Positions 1-7,750 are shown, numbered from the stretch's first letter. The stretch: DNA of 32,026 nucleotides from Clostridia bacterium (GCA_017536635.1 JAFXHA010000062.1:1-32026), one strand, 5' to 3'. A program made the numbers and translations. The notes: generated by a model from the sequence alone, not told the origin.

Positions 1-34
1 CCTTATTTCTTCTCTATTCTCTTTTATCTCTTCT

Positions 35-69
35 ATGCTGATAGTATAAATCTTTTATACTATCAGCAT
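35..69. repeat. Perfect 16-bp hairpin across the queA stop codon
   Basis: Positions 35-50 (ATGCTGATAGTATAAA) are exactly complementary to 54-69 with a 3-base loop. The right arm encodes the last residues of QueA and the stop codon. Neither side has a run of T after the stem, so it is not a standard intrinsic terminator. It could stabilise the mRNA 3' end or act as a weak bidirectional terminator. Confidence 0.6.
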
Positions 70-1125
70 TGCGTCGCCGAAGGAGAAAAATCTGTATCTT
101 TCGTCAACGGCGGTTTCATACGCTTCCATTATCTTTTCCTTGCTATAAAGCGCAGAAACAAGCATAAGCAGTGTGCTTTCGGGCAGGTGGAAATTGGTTA
201 TCAGCGCATCTACCGCCTTGAACTTGTATCCAGGATAAATAAATATTCCCGTATCTCCCGACATAGCGCGTATATTTCCGTTCTCGTCGGCAACGCTCTC
301 TATCGTTCGGCAGGAAGTAGTACCGACGCAGATAAGCCTGCCACCGCGCGCGCGGCGATCGTTGATCACTCTCGCGCTCTCCTCGGAGACCGAAAAGAAT
401 TCTGTGTGCATAACGTGATCCGTTATGTTGTCCACCTTGACGGGACGGAACGTGCCGAGTCCTACGTGAAGCATAACGGGAGCAATAGCCACGCCCTTGT
501 CCTTTATCCTCTGCAAAAGCTCCTCGGTAAAATGCAATCCCGCCGTGGGTGCCGCCGCCGAGCCCTCCTCACGGGCATAGACCGTCTGATACCTTGCGTT
601 ATCCGAAAGCTGCTCGGTTATGTAAGGCGGCAGGGGCATAAGCCCGATGAGACCAAGCACCTCGTAAATGCTCGCGTATTTTTCTCTGTCGTAATCAAAT
701 TTTATTATTCTGTTGCCTTCCTCAACGATGTCCACGACCTCGCCGACAAGCATTCCGTCGCCGAATACCGAGCGCGAGCCGATCTTAGCGCGCTTACCGG
801 GCTTGACGAGACATTCCCAGGTATCAAGCTCGCCCTGGCGGAGCAAAAGAAGCTCTATCTTTGCTTCTTCTCTGCCCTCGACGTGCCCGTAAAGACGCGC
901 GGGAATGACCTTTGAGTCGTTGATAACGAGAACGTCATCGGGACGAAGATAATCTATTATATCGTGAAAGCGCTTATGCGTTATGCTCCCGTCCTCTCGG
1001 GACAACACCATAAGGCGCGAGTTATCCCTGACGCTTTCGGGGTGCTGAGCAATAAGCTCCTCGGGGAGATCGTAAAAAAAGTCTGATGTTTTAAGGTCTG
1101 TCGGTCTTCTTTCGTTGGTTATCAT
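55..1125 (-). CDS. queA: S-adenosylmethionine:tRNA ribosyltransferase-isomerase
   Basis: QueA transfers and isomerises the ribosyl part of S-adenosylmethionine onto 7-aminomethyl-7-deazaguanine in tRNA, giving epoxyqueuosine, the penultimate step of queuosine synthesis in the cytosol. The protein shows the family hallmarks: an N-terminal [19 protein letters not shown] block, the [15 protein letters not shown] block, the [14 protein letters not shown] core, GLGTFRPV, and the C-terminal [17 protein letters not shown] segment. Its length of about 356 residues is normal. An in-frame ATG lies 18 bases further upstream (1143) without a ribosome-binding site; the purine-rich AAAAAGAGAG just before 1125 favours the internal ATG, but this choice is not certain. 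No tgt or other queuosine gene is adjacent in the window; the operon partners may lie beyond position 1. The gene ends inside a perfect hairpin. Confidence 0.95.
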   Translation of the reverse strand: MITNERRPTDLKTSDFFYDLPEELIAQHPESVRDNSRLMVLSREDGSITHKRFHDIIDYLRPDDVLVINDSKVIPARLYGHVEGREEAKIELLLLRQGELDTWECLVKPGKRAKIGSRSVFGDGMLVGEVVDIVEEGNRIIKFDYDREKYASIYEVLGLIGLMPLPPYITEQLSDNARYQTVYAREEGSAAAPTAGLHFTEELLQRIKDKGVAIAPVMLHVGLGTFRPVKVDNITDHVMHTEFFSVSEESARVINDRRARGGRLICVGTTSCRTIESVADENGNIRAMSGDTGIFIYPGYKFKAVDALITNFHLPESTLLMLVSALYSKEKIMEAYETAVDERYRFFSFGDAMLIV

Positions 1126-1208
1126 GTTTTCTCTCTTTTTCATTATTTTAACTTGATTTTCAGCTTGTCCGCCACGTGTAAAAAACTGTCGTAATTTTTC
1201 AAAAACAC

Positions 1209-1237
1209 TTGACAGACAAAAAAAGATATGCTATTAT
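1209..1237 (+). promoter_or_regulatory. Sigma-A promoter of the dapA leader
   Basis: TTGACA (1209-1214) and TATTAT (1232-1237) are separated by exactly 17 bases, giving a predicted start near 1244, immediately ahead of the lysine riboswitch. Confidence 0.85.
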
Positions 1238-1245
1238 TATGTAAA

Positions 1246-1442
1246 GAACATATAATTATGGTAGAGGTGCGTTTTGCAACCGATACTCGTTAAGGTCTCC
1301 GCGGACCGTCGAGCCGAGCTATCGAGGGTGATTCGCCGAAGTGATGCCGTAGCGGATGCGGCGTTGCTGGTTTACCGATTCATAGTCGGTCGACTGTCAT
1401 CATTTTTAATTTAAAATTAAAATTTGATGGAGAGCTATCTGT
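1246..1442 (+). promoter_or_regulatory. Lysine riboswitch (L box) upstream of dapA
   Basis: The stretch carries the conserved L-box pieces in order: GTAGAGGTGCG (from 1261), GCCGAAGTGATG (about 1336), the TGCTGG arm, the GTCGACTGTCAT block (about 1389) and the closing GGAGAGCTATC (from 1429), which pairs with GGTAG at the 5' side to form P1. Lysine binding is known in this class to favour the downstream terminator, so dapA-dapB should be turned down when lysine is plentiful. The rest of the 1144-1568 gap holds only the promoter, the terminator and an AT-rich stretch; no gene is seen there. Confidence 0.93.
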
Positions 1443-1488
1443 TTTTGTTATGTAAAGCATTTCTATGCTTATATTATATTACAATTAC

Positions 1489-1516
1489 AGCTGGTTTTCA
1501 ACCGGTTTTTTTATTT
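1489..1516 (+). terminator. Expression-platform terminator of the lysine riboswitch
   Basis: AGCTGGTT pairs with AACCGGTT across a TTC loop (1489-1507, with two wobble pairs), followed by a T-rich tail to 1516. A second small hairpin (AAGCAT/ATGCTT, 1455-1470) lies between aptamer and terminator. Confidence 0.75.
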
Positions 1517-1568
1517 TATATGATTTTTTAACTCAAAAACTTCCAAATCACGAAAGGATCCAATTACA

Positions 1569-2462
1569 ATGAGCAAATTAAAGCCTTCTATTTTCACCGG
1601 TGCGGCTACCGCAATAATCACTCCCTTCTCTGAGGGAAAGATCGACTTTGCGAGCTTTGGGAATATTATCGAGGATCAGATAGCCGGCGGTATCGACGCT
1701 ATCGTAGTAGCGGGAACAACGGGCGAGGCGGCAACGCTTACACACGAGGAGCACTGCGAGTGCATCAAGTTCGTAGTTGAAAAGGTCGAGGGCAGAGTTC
1801 CCGTCATCGCGGGCACGGGCTCCAACGACACCGCTTACGGAATTGAGCTTTCAAAGTACGCTTGCGACGTGGGCGCTGACGCGCTTCTTCTCGTAACGCC
1901 TTATTATAATAAGGCAACTCCCAAGGGACTTATAAAGAATTTCCTTGAGACCGCAGATGCCACCAATAAACCGATAATCCTCTACAACGTTCCCTCAAGA
2001 ACCGGCTGTAACATCTCGCTTCCCGTTTACAAGGAGCTTGCAAAGCACGAGCGAATAGTCGCCGTCAAGGAAGCTTCGGGTAACATAAGCGCTATCGCCG
2101 AGCTGTGCGCGGCTTGCGGAGACAGCTTTGATATATATTCGGGCAACGACGATCAGATCGTTCCCATTATGTCGCTCGGCGGTGCGGGCGTTATCTCGGT
2201 GCTCTCTAACCTTCTCCCCAAGGAAACTCACGACATCACCCGCCTTTGCTTTGAGGGCAATTACAAGGACGCGGCAGCACTTCAGCTTAAATATCTTGAT
2301 CTTATCAACGCGCTCTTCTGCGAGGTCAACCCCGTTCCCGTAAAGACGGCTATGGCAGAGCTCGGTATGTGCAAGGTCGATATGCGCTTGCCTCTGTGCG
2401 AGATGGAGGATGCTACCAAGGCACGCCTTGTTTCCGCTATGAAGGCTCACGGTCTGCTTTGA
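1569..2462 (+). CDS. dapA: 4-hydroxy-tetrahydrodipicolinate synthase
   Basis: DapA condenses pyruvate with aspartate semialdehyde to 4-hydroxy-tetrahydrodipicolinate, the first step dedicated to lysine and diaminopimelate (cell wall) synthesis. It is a TIM-barrel class I aldolase. The sequence shows the AGTTGE motif (residues 48-53), the YNVPSRTG motif with catalytic Tyr139, and the Schiff-base lysine Lys167 in VAVKEASGN. At 297 residues it has the usual length. A GAAAGGA ribosome-binding site precedes the ATG. It sits directly behind a lysine riboswitch and is followed 38 bases later by dapB in the same orientation, so the two form a riboswitch-controlled operon. Confidence 0.97.
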   Translation: MSKLKPSIFTGAATAIITPFSEGKIDFASFGNIIEDQIAGGIDAIVVAGTTGEAATLTHEEHCECIKFVVEKVEGRVPVIAGTGSNDTAYGIELSKYACDVGADALLLVTPYYNKATPKGLIKNFLETADATNKPIILYNVPSRTGCNISLPVYKELAKHERIVAVKEASGNISAIAELCAACGDSFDIYSGNDDQIVPIMSLGGAGVISVLSNLLPKETHDITRLCFEGNYKDAAALQLKYLDLINALFCEVNPVPVKTAMAELGMCKVDMRLPLCEMEDATKARLVSAMKAHGLL

Positions 2463-2500
2463 TAAATCACTAAAAAACAAAAAAGAAAAGGAATATCATT

Positions 2501-3274
2501 ATGATAAATATTATTCTGTGCGGCTGCTGGGGCAGAATGGGCGAGGCGGTCATAAAAAGCCTTGAAAGCGGCGTGTCGGGCTGCGACGCGCAAATCGTGG
2601 CAGGAATCAATATTGCCACTCCCAACGAGGCTCCGACCTGCAAATTTCCCACCTACGAGCTTATTTCGGATTTTCCCGGAAAAGCCGACGTTATAATCGA
2701 TTTTTCGCACCACTCTGCACTTCCCTCTCTCGTTGAATATGCGAGGGAGACGTCAACCCCTCTTGTTGTCGCTACCACGGGACACACCGATGAGGAGCTT
2801 GCGCTGATGCGTCAGGCATCTGAAAAGGTTGCGATATTCCATTCGGGAAATATGTCGCTCGGAATAAATCTGCTCATCGAGCTTGCAAAGCTTGCCGAGA
2901 AAACGCTTGGCATCAGCTTTGACGTTGAGATCGTGGAAAAGCATCACAACAAAAAGCTCGACGCGCCCAGCGGAACGGCATTGATGATCGCCAACGCGAT
3001 CAAGGAGAATAAGGCCGACGCCACGTACGTTTTCGACCGACATACCGAAAGACGCGCTCGCGAGCAGAATGAAATAGGCATCCACTCGGTGCGCGGCGGC
3101 ACGATCGTAGGCGAGCACGAGGTGATCTTTGCGGGGCCTAACGAGACGATAACACTTTCCCACTCGGCGCTCTCGCGCGAGATCTTCGCCGGCGGTGCTA
3201 TTCGCGCGGCAAGCTACATCGCCACAAAGCCCGCGGGACTGTATAATATGTCAGATCTTATTAACGGAAAATAA
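2501..3274 (+). CDS. dapB: 4-hydroxy-tetrahydrodipicolinate reductase
   Basis: DapB reduces the DapA product to tetrahydrodipicolinate with NAD(P)H. The N-terminal Rossmann segment is IILCGCWGRMGEAV (residues 4-17), and the catalytic and substrate-binding EKHHNKKLDAPSGTA block lies at residues 146-160. The protein has 257 residues, the usual size, and ends with the YNMSDLI segment seen in the family. AAAAGG lies upstream of the ATG. The gene is transcribed with dapA and followed by a strong terminator, so the lysine riboswitch operon has only these two genes. Confidence 0.97.
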   Translation: MINIILCGCWGRMGEAVIKSLESGVSGCDAQIVAGINIATPNEAPTCKFPTYELISDFPGKADVIIDFSHHSALPSLVEYARETSTPLVVATTGHTDEELALMRQASEKVAIFHSGNMSLGINLLIELAKLAEKTLGISFDVEIVEKHHNKKLDAPSGTALMIANAIKENKADATYVFDRHTERRAREQNEIGIHSVRGGTIVGEHEVIFAGPNETITLSHSALSREIFAGGAIRAASYIATKPAGLYNMSDLINGK

Positions 3275-3327
3275 AACATCCGGATAAAGCGTGATGTTCT
3301 TATCGGAGAAATCACCATAACGTAAAA

Positions 3328-3369
3328 TTCCCACAGACCAATCAAACGGTTTGTGGGAACTTTATTTTT
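3328..3369 (+). terminator. Intrinsic terminator of dapA-dapB
   Basis: TTCCCACAGACC (3328-3339) pairs with GGTTTGTGGGAA (3348-3359) around an 8-base loop, followed by TTTATTTTTA. Confidence 0.88.
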
Positions 3370-3394
3370 ATAGGCAGGAGAGCGGATTACAATA

Positions 3395-3440
3395 AGCCTT
3401 CTCCAGTGGGAGAAGGGGGACCACGAAGTGGTGGATGAGG
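3395..3440 (+). repeat. Left inverted repeat of the DUF559 element
   Basis: This 46-base repeat reads AGCCTTCTCC-AGT-GGGAGAAGG, then GGGACC, then CCACGAAGTGG, ending GATGAGG. It folds into two hairpins (CCTTCTCC/GGAGAAGG and ACCAC-GAA-GTGGT). It faces the copy at 3825-3871 in inverted orientation, with the first 28 bases identical except for one. Confidence 0.85.
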
Positions 3441-3442
3441 TG

Positions 3443-3817
3443 TTATCTCACAGGCTTAAGATCGCTATAATCCAAACCAAGATGCTTCAATATATCCGCT
3501 GTAACAGTGTTGAAATTGTTTCGTATACTATCGTTAGAATATCGTAAAACAGTTATCCCCCAAGAAGATAAGACCGCATCTCTTTGTTTGTCTGCTTCTT
3601 TGTGCTCGGGCAATAGGTGCTGTCTGCCGTCTACCTCAATTACAATCTTCTTTTCTGCTATGTAAAAATCAACGATATAGTTTTCAATATTATGCTGACG
3701 CCTGACGTTATAGGGCAATCTTTTTAAAAAATCATACCACATATGCTTTTCTTCGGGTGTCATGTTTTTTCGCAGAGTTCGAGCGTTTGACACGAGATTT
3801 TTGTTGTAAGGTATCAT
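3443..3817 (-). CDS. DUF559 endonuclease-domain protein
   Basis: This 124-residue protein belongs to the DUF559 group, related to the Vsr-like PD-(D/E)XK nuclease fold. Visible features are the N-terminal LRKNMTPEEKHMWYDFLK helix pair, the NYIVDFYIAEKKIVIEVDG core with the likely metal-binding Asp and Glu, and the KQRDAVLSSWGITVLRYSND segment typical of the family. A GAGGAG ribosome-binding site lies 5 bases before the ATG and is contributed by the end of the right inverted repeat. The stop codon lies 2 bases past the left repeat. Substrate and role are unknown; nicking or cutting at the flanking hairpins is an inference. The upstream kinase gene ends 9 bases before, so both may share a transcript. 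Confidence 0.85.
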   Translation of the reverse strand: MIPYNKNLVSNARTLRKNMTPEEKHMWYDFLKRLPYNVRRQHNIENYIVDFYIAEKKIVIEVDGRQHLLPEHKEADKQRDAVLSSWGITVLRYSNDSIRNNFNTVTADILKHLGLDYSDLKPVR

Positions 3818-3824
3818 TTTGACT

Positions 3825-3871
3825 CCTCATCCACCGCTAGCGCGGTCCCCCTTCTCCCACAGGAGAAGGCT
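3825..3871 (-). repeat. Right inverted repeat of the DUF559 element
   Basis: Read on the minus strand it is AGCCTTCTCC-TGT-GGGAGAAGG, GGGACC, then CCGCGCTAGCGG, ending GATGAGG. Relative to the left copy the second stem changed from ACCAC/GTGGT to ACCGC/GCGGT, a compensatory pair that keeps the hairpin. The repeat encodes the last 13 residues and the stop of the kinase gene. Confidence 0.85.
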
Positions 3872-4372
3872 TTTTATAAGTTCAACATTTTCTTGTATTG
3901 GTTTTCTTCCATCAAGTCTAATGGCTTTGTGCGATAGTGTTTTCAGCCAATCCTCAATCTTTTCGGGAGTTCTTTTTTCTGCGAATGCAAAAAACTTTTC
4001 TTCTTGCTCGTACATATCTCCACCCGGAAGTACCCTATCTCCGAATTTATCAATAGCTCTTTGCCTGATCCTTTTCATTCGGACGTCAAGGGGAACATCA
4101 AGGTATACCACAAGAGTATAATTTTCATTGATCTCCGGAGTCATATTTCCATTAACGGCAGAAAAAACAAAACAGGGATTATTCTTTATATCTTCTAATA
4201 GCAATCGTTCAACTTCTTCTCTCGTTCTTGATGAAGCATACGGATTATGTGTAGAAGTAAAATAATATTGCTCTATATCCATATGTATAAAGTTTAATTT
4301 TTGAGCAAGCGCACCGGCAAGTGTCGTTTTACCACTTCCATTCAGTCCGCATACGCATATTCCGCACTTCAT
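3827..4372 (-). CDS. P-loop kinase-like ATPase with repeat-derived C-terminus
   Basis: This is a small (about 181 residues) adenylate/shikimate-kinase-like P-loop protein. It has a Walker A motif GLNGSGKTT near the N-terminus, a FIHMDIEQYYF strand after the first helix, a YLDVPLDVRMKRIRQRA segment resembling the lid and arginine region of nucleotide kinases, and no other domain. The substrate cannot be told from sequence. An upstream ATG at 4387 overlaps nothing useful, whereas AGGGGG sits six bases before the ATG at 4372, so the latter start is chosen. The final LLLWEKGDRASGG is encoded by the right inverted repeat, so the original C-terminus was replaced when the repeat arrived. The protein is probably still full length for its fold. 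It has its own promoter. Confidence 0.7.
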   Translation of the reverse strand: MKCGICVCGLNGSGKTTLAGALAQKLNFIHMDIEQYYFTSTHNPYASSRTREEVERLLLEDIKNNPCFVFSAVNGNMTPEINENYTLVVYLDVPLDVRMKRIRQRAIDKFGDRVLPGGDMYEQEEKFFAFAEKRTPEKIEDWLKTLSHKAIRLDGRKPIQENVELIKSLLLWEKGDRASGG

Positions 4373-4401
4373 ACCATACCCCCTCATTTATCGCCAGTTT
4401 C

Positions 4402-4434
4402 GCATTTGTAATACAAATGCATCGGGCTATGCCC
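4402..4434 (-). other. Two hairpins in the kinase leader
   Basis: On the minus strand GGGC-ATA-GCCC (4424-4434) is followed by GCATTTGT-ATT-ACAAATGC (4402-4420), both perfect, between the promoter and the ribosome-binding site. No known riboswitch or protein-binding class is recognised; they may only protect the 5' end. Confidence 0.45.
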
Positions 4435-4442
4435 ATACACCT

Positions 4443-4471
4443 ATTATAGCACAAAAAACGCAGAAAATCAA
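4443..4471 (-). promoter_or_regulatory. Promoter of the P-loop kinase gene
   Basis: On the minus strand TTGATT (4466-4471) and TATAAT (4443-4448) are 17 bases apart, with TG upstream of the -10. The -35 lies in the loop of the terminator that ends nrnA. Confidence 0.7.
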
Positions 4472-4483
4472 TCTGCGTTTTTT
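4453..4483 (-). terminator. Terminator after nrnA
   Basis: AAAAAACGCAGA (4453-4464) pairs perfectly with TCTGCGTTTTTT (4472-4483). On the minus strand the stem is followed by the T-run, ending the rbfA-nrnA transcript. A further imperfect stem (4514-4540, core AAAGGC-ATA-GCCTTT) lies between it and the nrnA stop. Confidence 0.8.
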
Positions 4484-4553
4484 GTACTTTTGTGATTCCT
4501 CCGTTAAGAACAACAGAGAAAAGGCTATGCCTTTGTCCTGTTTTGTTTTAAAA

Positions 4554-5552
4554 TCAGATATTCTTTCTTATCTCTGTCAGCACCTTTTCAAGCGCCTGCT
4601 CTATATTTTCTGCCTCAAGCGAGCAGCCTGCCGCGCGGATATGTCCGCCGCCGCCAAACGCCGCGCATATTTTTGCAACGTCAACGTCAGAATTCGAGCG
4701 CATCGAAACTCTGAAGAATCCACGGCTCTCAGGCTGACGGATCGAGAATGCCACCTCTGCCGTATCAAGCGCGCGCGGAATTTCAATTATAGTACCAAGA
4801 TCCTCGTCTGTAAGATCAAGCTCTACCTTTGCCGAGTACGGTATTGCCGTTGCCGCGATACGTCCGCCGTCAAATACACGCAGACGTCTTGCCGCCTCAC
4901 CCTCGGCAATTATCTGCGCGACGCTCTTCATATCAAAGAGTCGTCTGTTGATCTCTGCCGCATCGGCACCAAGCTCTATCAGCTTTGCCGCTATCATATG
5001 AGTTCTCGGCGTGGTGTTGGAATACTTGAAGCCGCCTGTATCCGAGCTTATGGCCGCATACATACAGTTTATTGCCTTGGGCGGAATCTCCTTTATTTTG
5101 CCTATCCTTACAAGATACGCCGCTAAAAGATATATTATCTCGCCCGTTGCCGCGGCACCCGTGTCTATGTAATGATCCGCGTGAGGCGTGCCCGATGCGT
5201 GATGGTCTATCATAAGATCTACGTTGCGCAGAAGCCTTGTGAAAATATTTCCAAGCTGAGAGGGCGATGCGGAATCGACGCTGATAACGCGCTCGTGTCC
5301 GAATTTCATATCGGCCTCGGGCACAACGCTTCCCTGCATGCTCTCGGAAATGAATCTGAGCCTTTCGGGCACCTCGTCATCGCACAGGCAGACCGACTGA
5401 ATATTCATCTCATAAAGCAGCTCACGGAGCGCAAAGGCTGAGCCTACCGCGTCTCCGTCGGGACGAGCGTGAAAAATTATAAGAGTTTTTTTGTTCTCAC
5501 AAATACGCTCGCAGAGCTCCTGCATACCAAGTACCTTAAAATCATTTATCAT
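4554..5552 (-). CDS. nrnA: DHH-family bifunctional oligoribonuclease / pAp phosphatase (NrnA type)
   Basis: NrnA-type enzymes degrade 2-5 base RNA fragments and hydrolyse 3'-phosphoadenosine 5'-phosphate in Firmicutes that lack Orn. The 332-residue protein has the DHH domain motifs FHARPDGDAVGSA (about 28-40), ISVDSASP, IDHHASG (the name-giving DHH signature, about 115-121) and SSDTGGF, followed by the DHHA1 domain with AFGGGGHIRAAGC near residue 300. The length is slightly above the 310-320 usual. The start overlaps the end of rbfA by 11 bases and carries GAGGAAG upstream, so it is translationally coupled to rbfA, a pairing common in Firmicutes. Confidence 0.92.
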   Translation of the reverse strand: MINDFKVLGMQELCERICENKKTLIIFHARPDGDAVGSAFALRELLYEMNIQSVCLCDDEVPERLRFISESMQGSVVPEADMKFGHERVISVDSASPSQLGNIFTRLLRNVDLMIDHHASGTPHADHYIDTGAAATGEIIYLLAAYLVRIGKIKEIPPKAINCMYAAISSDTGGFKYSNTTPRTHMIAAKLIELGADAAEINRRLFDMKSVAQIIAEGEAARRLRVFDGGRIAATAIPYSAKVELDLTDEDLGTIIEIPRALDTAEVAFSIRQPESRGFFRVSMRSNSDVDVAKICAAFGGGGHIRAAGCSLEAENIEQALEKVLTEIRKNI

Positions 5553-5919
5553 CGTTTTCTTCCTCTTCGGGCTCTTCGGGAGTTATTTCTATGCTTTCAA
5601 GAAGCTTCGAGATGTGCGCGCCGTGCTCGATCGAATGATCGGCGATAAAGGTCAATTCGGGCGTCATACGGAGATTCATTCTCGTCGCAAGGCACTTGCG
5701 GATATATCCCGCACACGCCTTGAGTCCTGCTGCGACCTCTTTTTTGTCGCCAAGCATCGACGAATAATATACCTTCGCGAACTTAAGGTCGGGGGTCGCT
5801 TCAACCGCCGTAACGCTTATAAAGGCGCCGCTGAGTCTTGGATCCTTGACCTCGCGAAGTATCATCGCGATCTCCTTTTGCATCTCGTCGTTTATTCTTC
5901 CACGTCTGTAATTTGCCAT
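5542..5919 (-). CDS. rbfA: Ribosome-binding factor A
   Basis: RbfA is a KH-fold protein that binds the 30S subunit and assists late 16S rRNA 5'-end processing. The sequence starts NYRRGRINDEMQKEIAMILREVKDPRL, has the FISVTAVEATPDLKFAKVYYS core, and shows the MRMTPEL-type RMNLRMTPELTF segment before the helix. At 125 residues it is normal, with an acidic C-terminal tail (PEEPEEEENDDK). In many bacteria the gene follows nusA-infB; here it is the first gene behind its own promoter, with only nrnA downstream. Confidence 0.95.
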   Translation of the reverse strand: MANYRRGRINDEMQKEIAMILREVKDPRLSGAFISVTAVEATPDLKFAKVYYSSMLGDKKEVAAGLKACAGYIRKCLATRMNLRMTPELTFIADHSIEHGAHISKLLESIEITPEEPEEEENDDK

Positions 5920-5955
5920 TTTTACCTCTTTTTTTCGGTTTTATTTATTATACTT

Positions 5956-5984
5956 AGTATAACATTATTTTGTCTCAAAATCAA
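5956..5984 (-). promoter_or_regulatory. Promoter of rbfA-nrnA
   Basis: On the minus strand TTGATT (5979-5984) and TATACT (5956-5961) are 17 bases apart, about 37 bases upstream of the rbfA start codon. Confidence 0.7.
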
Positions 5985-6009
5985 TAGTTTTTTCGTCAAA
6001 TAATCAAAA

Positions 6010-6038
6010 CACCGCAGGATCAAACCGATCCTGCGGTG
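6010..6038 (-). terminator. Terminator of the purine operon
   Basis: CACCGCAGGATC (6010-6021) pairs perfectly with GATCCTGCGGTG (6027-6038). It lies 15 bases past the fhs stop on the minus strand and is followed there by TTTTGATTATTT. Confidence 0.85.
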
Positions 6039-6053
6039 CTTTTGATTTGATTA

Positions 6054-7727
6054 TCAGAACAATCCGGATATTTTTCCGTTCTCGTCGACGTCAATGCGTT
6101 CAGCCGCGGGAACCTTGGGAAGTCCGGGCATAGTCATAATATCTCCCGTAAGCGCTACTATAAAGCCGGCGCCTGCCGAGACCTTCATATTTCTGACAGT
6201 TACGGTAAAGCCCTCGGGCGCATCGAGCTTGGTCATATCGTCAGAGAAGCTGTACTGCGTCTTTGCCATACAAACGGGTAGCTTATCGTATCCAAGCGCG
6301 GTGAGCTTGTCCATTTCCTTCTTTGCAAGGGGAGCAAATATAACTCCGTCGCCGCCGTAAACTCTCTTTACTATTGCCTCGATCTTCTCGGCGATAGACA
6401 TTTCGGTATCATAGCTGAAGCTGAAATCATTTTCCTGCTCGCAAAGACGTACGACCTCTTCGGCAAGAGCCGTGCCGCCTGCACCGCCGTCTGCCCAAAC
6501 GGTAGAAAGAACGGTATTTACTCCGAGCTCGTGGCACTTTGCAATGACCTTTTCGATCTCAGCATCGGTATCGGTCGGGAAACGGTTGACCGCAACAACT
6601 GCGGGCAGCTTGTAAACGTTCTTGATATTGGAAACGTGGCGAAGAAGATTGGGAATTCCCTTTTCAAGCGCCTCAAGGTTTTCATTTCCAAGCTCGGTCT
6701 TTGCCATTCCGCCGTGCATCTTGAGTGCTCTGACGGTTGCAACGATAACGACTGCGTCGGGTCGGAGCCCTGCGTATCTGCACTTGATATCAAGGAACTT
6801 TTCAGCGCCGAGATCAGCGCCGAATCCTGCCTCGGTAACGGCGTAATCGCCGAGCCTCATAGCCATCTTGGTGGCAATTACCGAGTTACAGCCATGCGCT
6901 ATATTCGCGAAAGGTCCGCCGTGCACGAACGCGGGCGTGCCCTCAAGCGTCTGCACGAGATTGGGCTTGAGCGCATCCTTTAGAAGTGCCGCCATAGCGC
7001 CGACCGCGCCGAGCTGTCCTGCCGTTACGGGCTTCTCGTCGTAGGTATAAGCAACGACTATGCGCGAAAGTCTTTCCTTAAGATCGGTAATGGAATTTGA
7101 AAGGCAGAATACTGCCATTATCTCGGACGAAACGGTAATGTCGTAGCCGTCCTCACGCGGAACGCCGTTCACTCTGCCGCCAAGTCCGTCGGTAACAAAG
7201 CGAAGCTGACGGTCGTTCATATCGACGCAACGCTTCCAGGTGATACGTCTGGGGTCAATATTCAGTGTGTTGCCCTGATAGATATGGTTATCCAGCATTG
7301 CGGCAAGCAGATTGTTAGCCGCGCCGATAGCGTGAAAATCTCCCGTAAAGTGAAGATTTATATCTTCCATCGGAACGACCTGAGCATATCCGCCGCCCGC
7401 AGCGCCGCCCTTAACTCCGAAAACCGGGCCGAGCGAGGGCTCTCTGAGCGCGACGACGCAGTTCTTTCCTATCCTGCGAAGACCGTCTGCAAGTCCTATG
7501 GTGGTGGTAGTTTTTCCCTCTCCTGCGGGGGTAGGCGTTATAGCCGTAACGAGAATAAGCTTTCCGTTCTTTCTGTCGGATTCCTTGAGCAAGGAGTAAT
7601 CCACCTTTGCCTTGTACTTTCCGTACTGCTCAAGGTACTTGTCGTCAACGCCCGCAACCTTTGCTATCTCGCCTATCGGCTTCATTTCACATCTCTGCGC
7701 TATTTCAATATCGGACAAATATGCCAT
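6054..7727 (-). CDS. fhs: Formate-tetrahydrofolate ligase
   Basis: Fhs makes 10-formyltetrahydrofolate from formate, tetrahydrofolate and ATP. That product is the one-carbon donor for PurN and AICAR transformylase, both encoded upstream in this operon. The P-loop [16 protein letters not shown] lies at residues 64-79, followed by [23 protein letters not shown], and the [13 protein letters not shown] and [17 protein letters not shown] blocks are also present. At 557 residues it is full length. It is the last gene of the operon, 23 bases after guaB, with AGGAG before its ATG. Its presence explains why a ZTP riboswitch controls the unit. Confidence 0.97.
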   Translation of the reverse strand: MAYLSDIEIAQRCEMKPIGEIAKVAGVDDKYLEQYGKYKAKVDYSLLKESDRKNGKLILVTAITPTPAGEGKTTTTIGLADGLRRIGKNCVVALREPSLGPVFGVKGGAAGGGYAQVVPMEDINLHFTGDFHAIGAANNLLAAMLDNHIYQGNTLNIDPRRITWKRCVDMNDRQLRFVTDGLGGRVNGVPREDGYDITVSSEIMAVFCLSNSITDLKERLSRIVVAYTYDEKPVTAGQLGAVGAMAALLKDALKPNLVQTLEGTPAFVHGGPFANIAHGCNSVIATKMAMRLGDYAVTEAGFGADLGAEKFLDIKCRYAGLRPDAVVIVATVRALKMHGGMAKTELGNENLEALEKGIPNLLRHVSNIKNVYKLPAVVAVNRFPTDTDAEIEKVIAKCHELGVNTVLSTVWADGGAGGTALAEEVVRLCEQENDFSFSYDTEMSIAEKIEAIVKRVYGGDGVIFAPLAKKEMDKLTALGYDKLPVCMAKTQYSFSDDMTKLDAPEGFTVTVRNMKVSAGAGFIVALTGDIMTMPGLPKVPAAERIDVDENGKISGLF

Positions 7728-7750
7728 CTTAATTCTCCTTAAATTTTTAT

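Larger units (their letters stand above)
3395..3871 (-). mobile_element. Putative small mobile element: DUF559 endonuclease gene between structured inverted repeats
   Basis: The unit consists of two inverted 46/47-base repeats, each of two hairpins, enclosing a single endonuclease-like gene with almost no spare sequence. The right repeat supplies both the ribosome-binding site of the endonuclease gene and the end of the neighbouring kinase gene. No transposase is present and no convincing target-site duplication was found by eye. That it moves, and that the endonuclease acts on the repeats, is inference. Confidence 0.55.

Noticed and set aside
3395-3871. CRISPR-like reading of the two repeats
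   Set aside because: Only two copies, inverted, with a gene between them; not a direct-repeat array.
3395-3871. Target-site duplication at the element ends
   Set aside because: Flanks compared by eye show no convincing direct repeat outside the inverted repeats.
6039-6053. Separate THF riboswitch or promoter for fhs
   Set aside because: fhs is downstream of guaB by 23 bases with no leader; nothing resembling a THF riboswitch is present.
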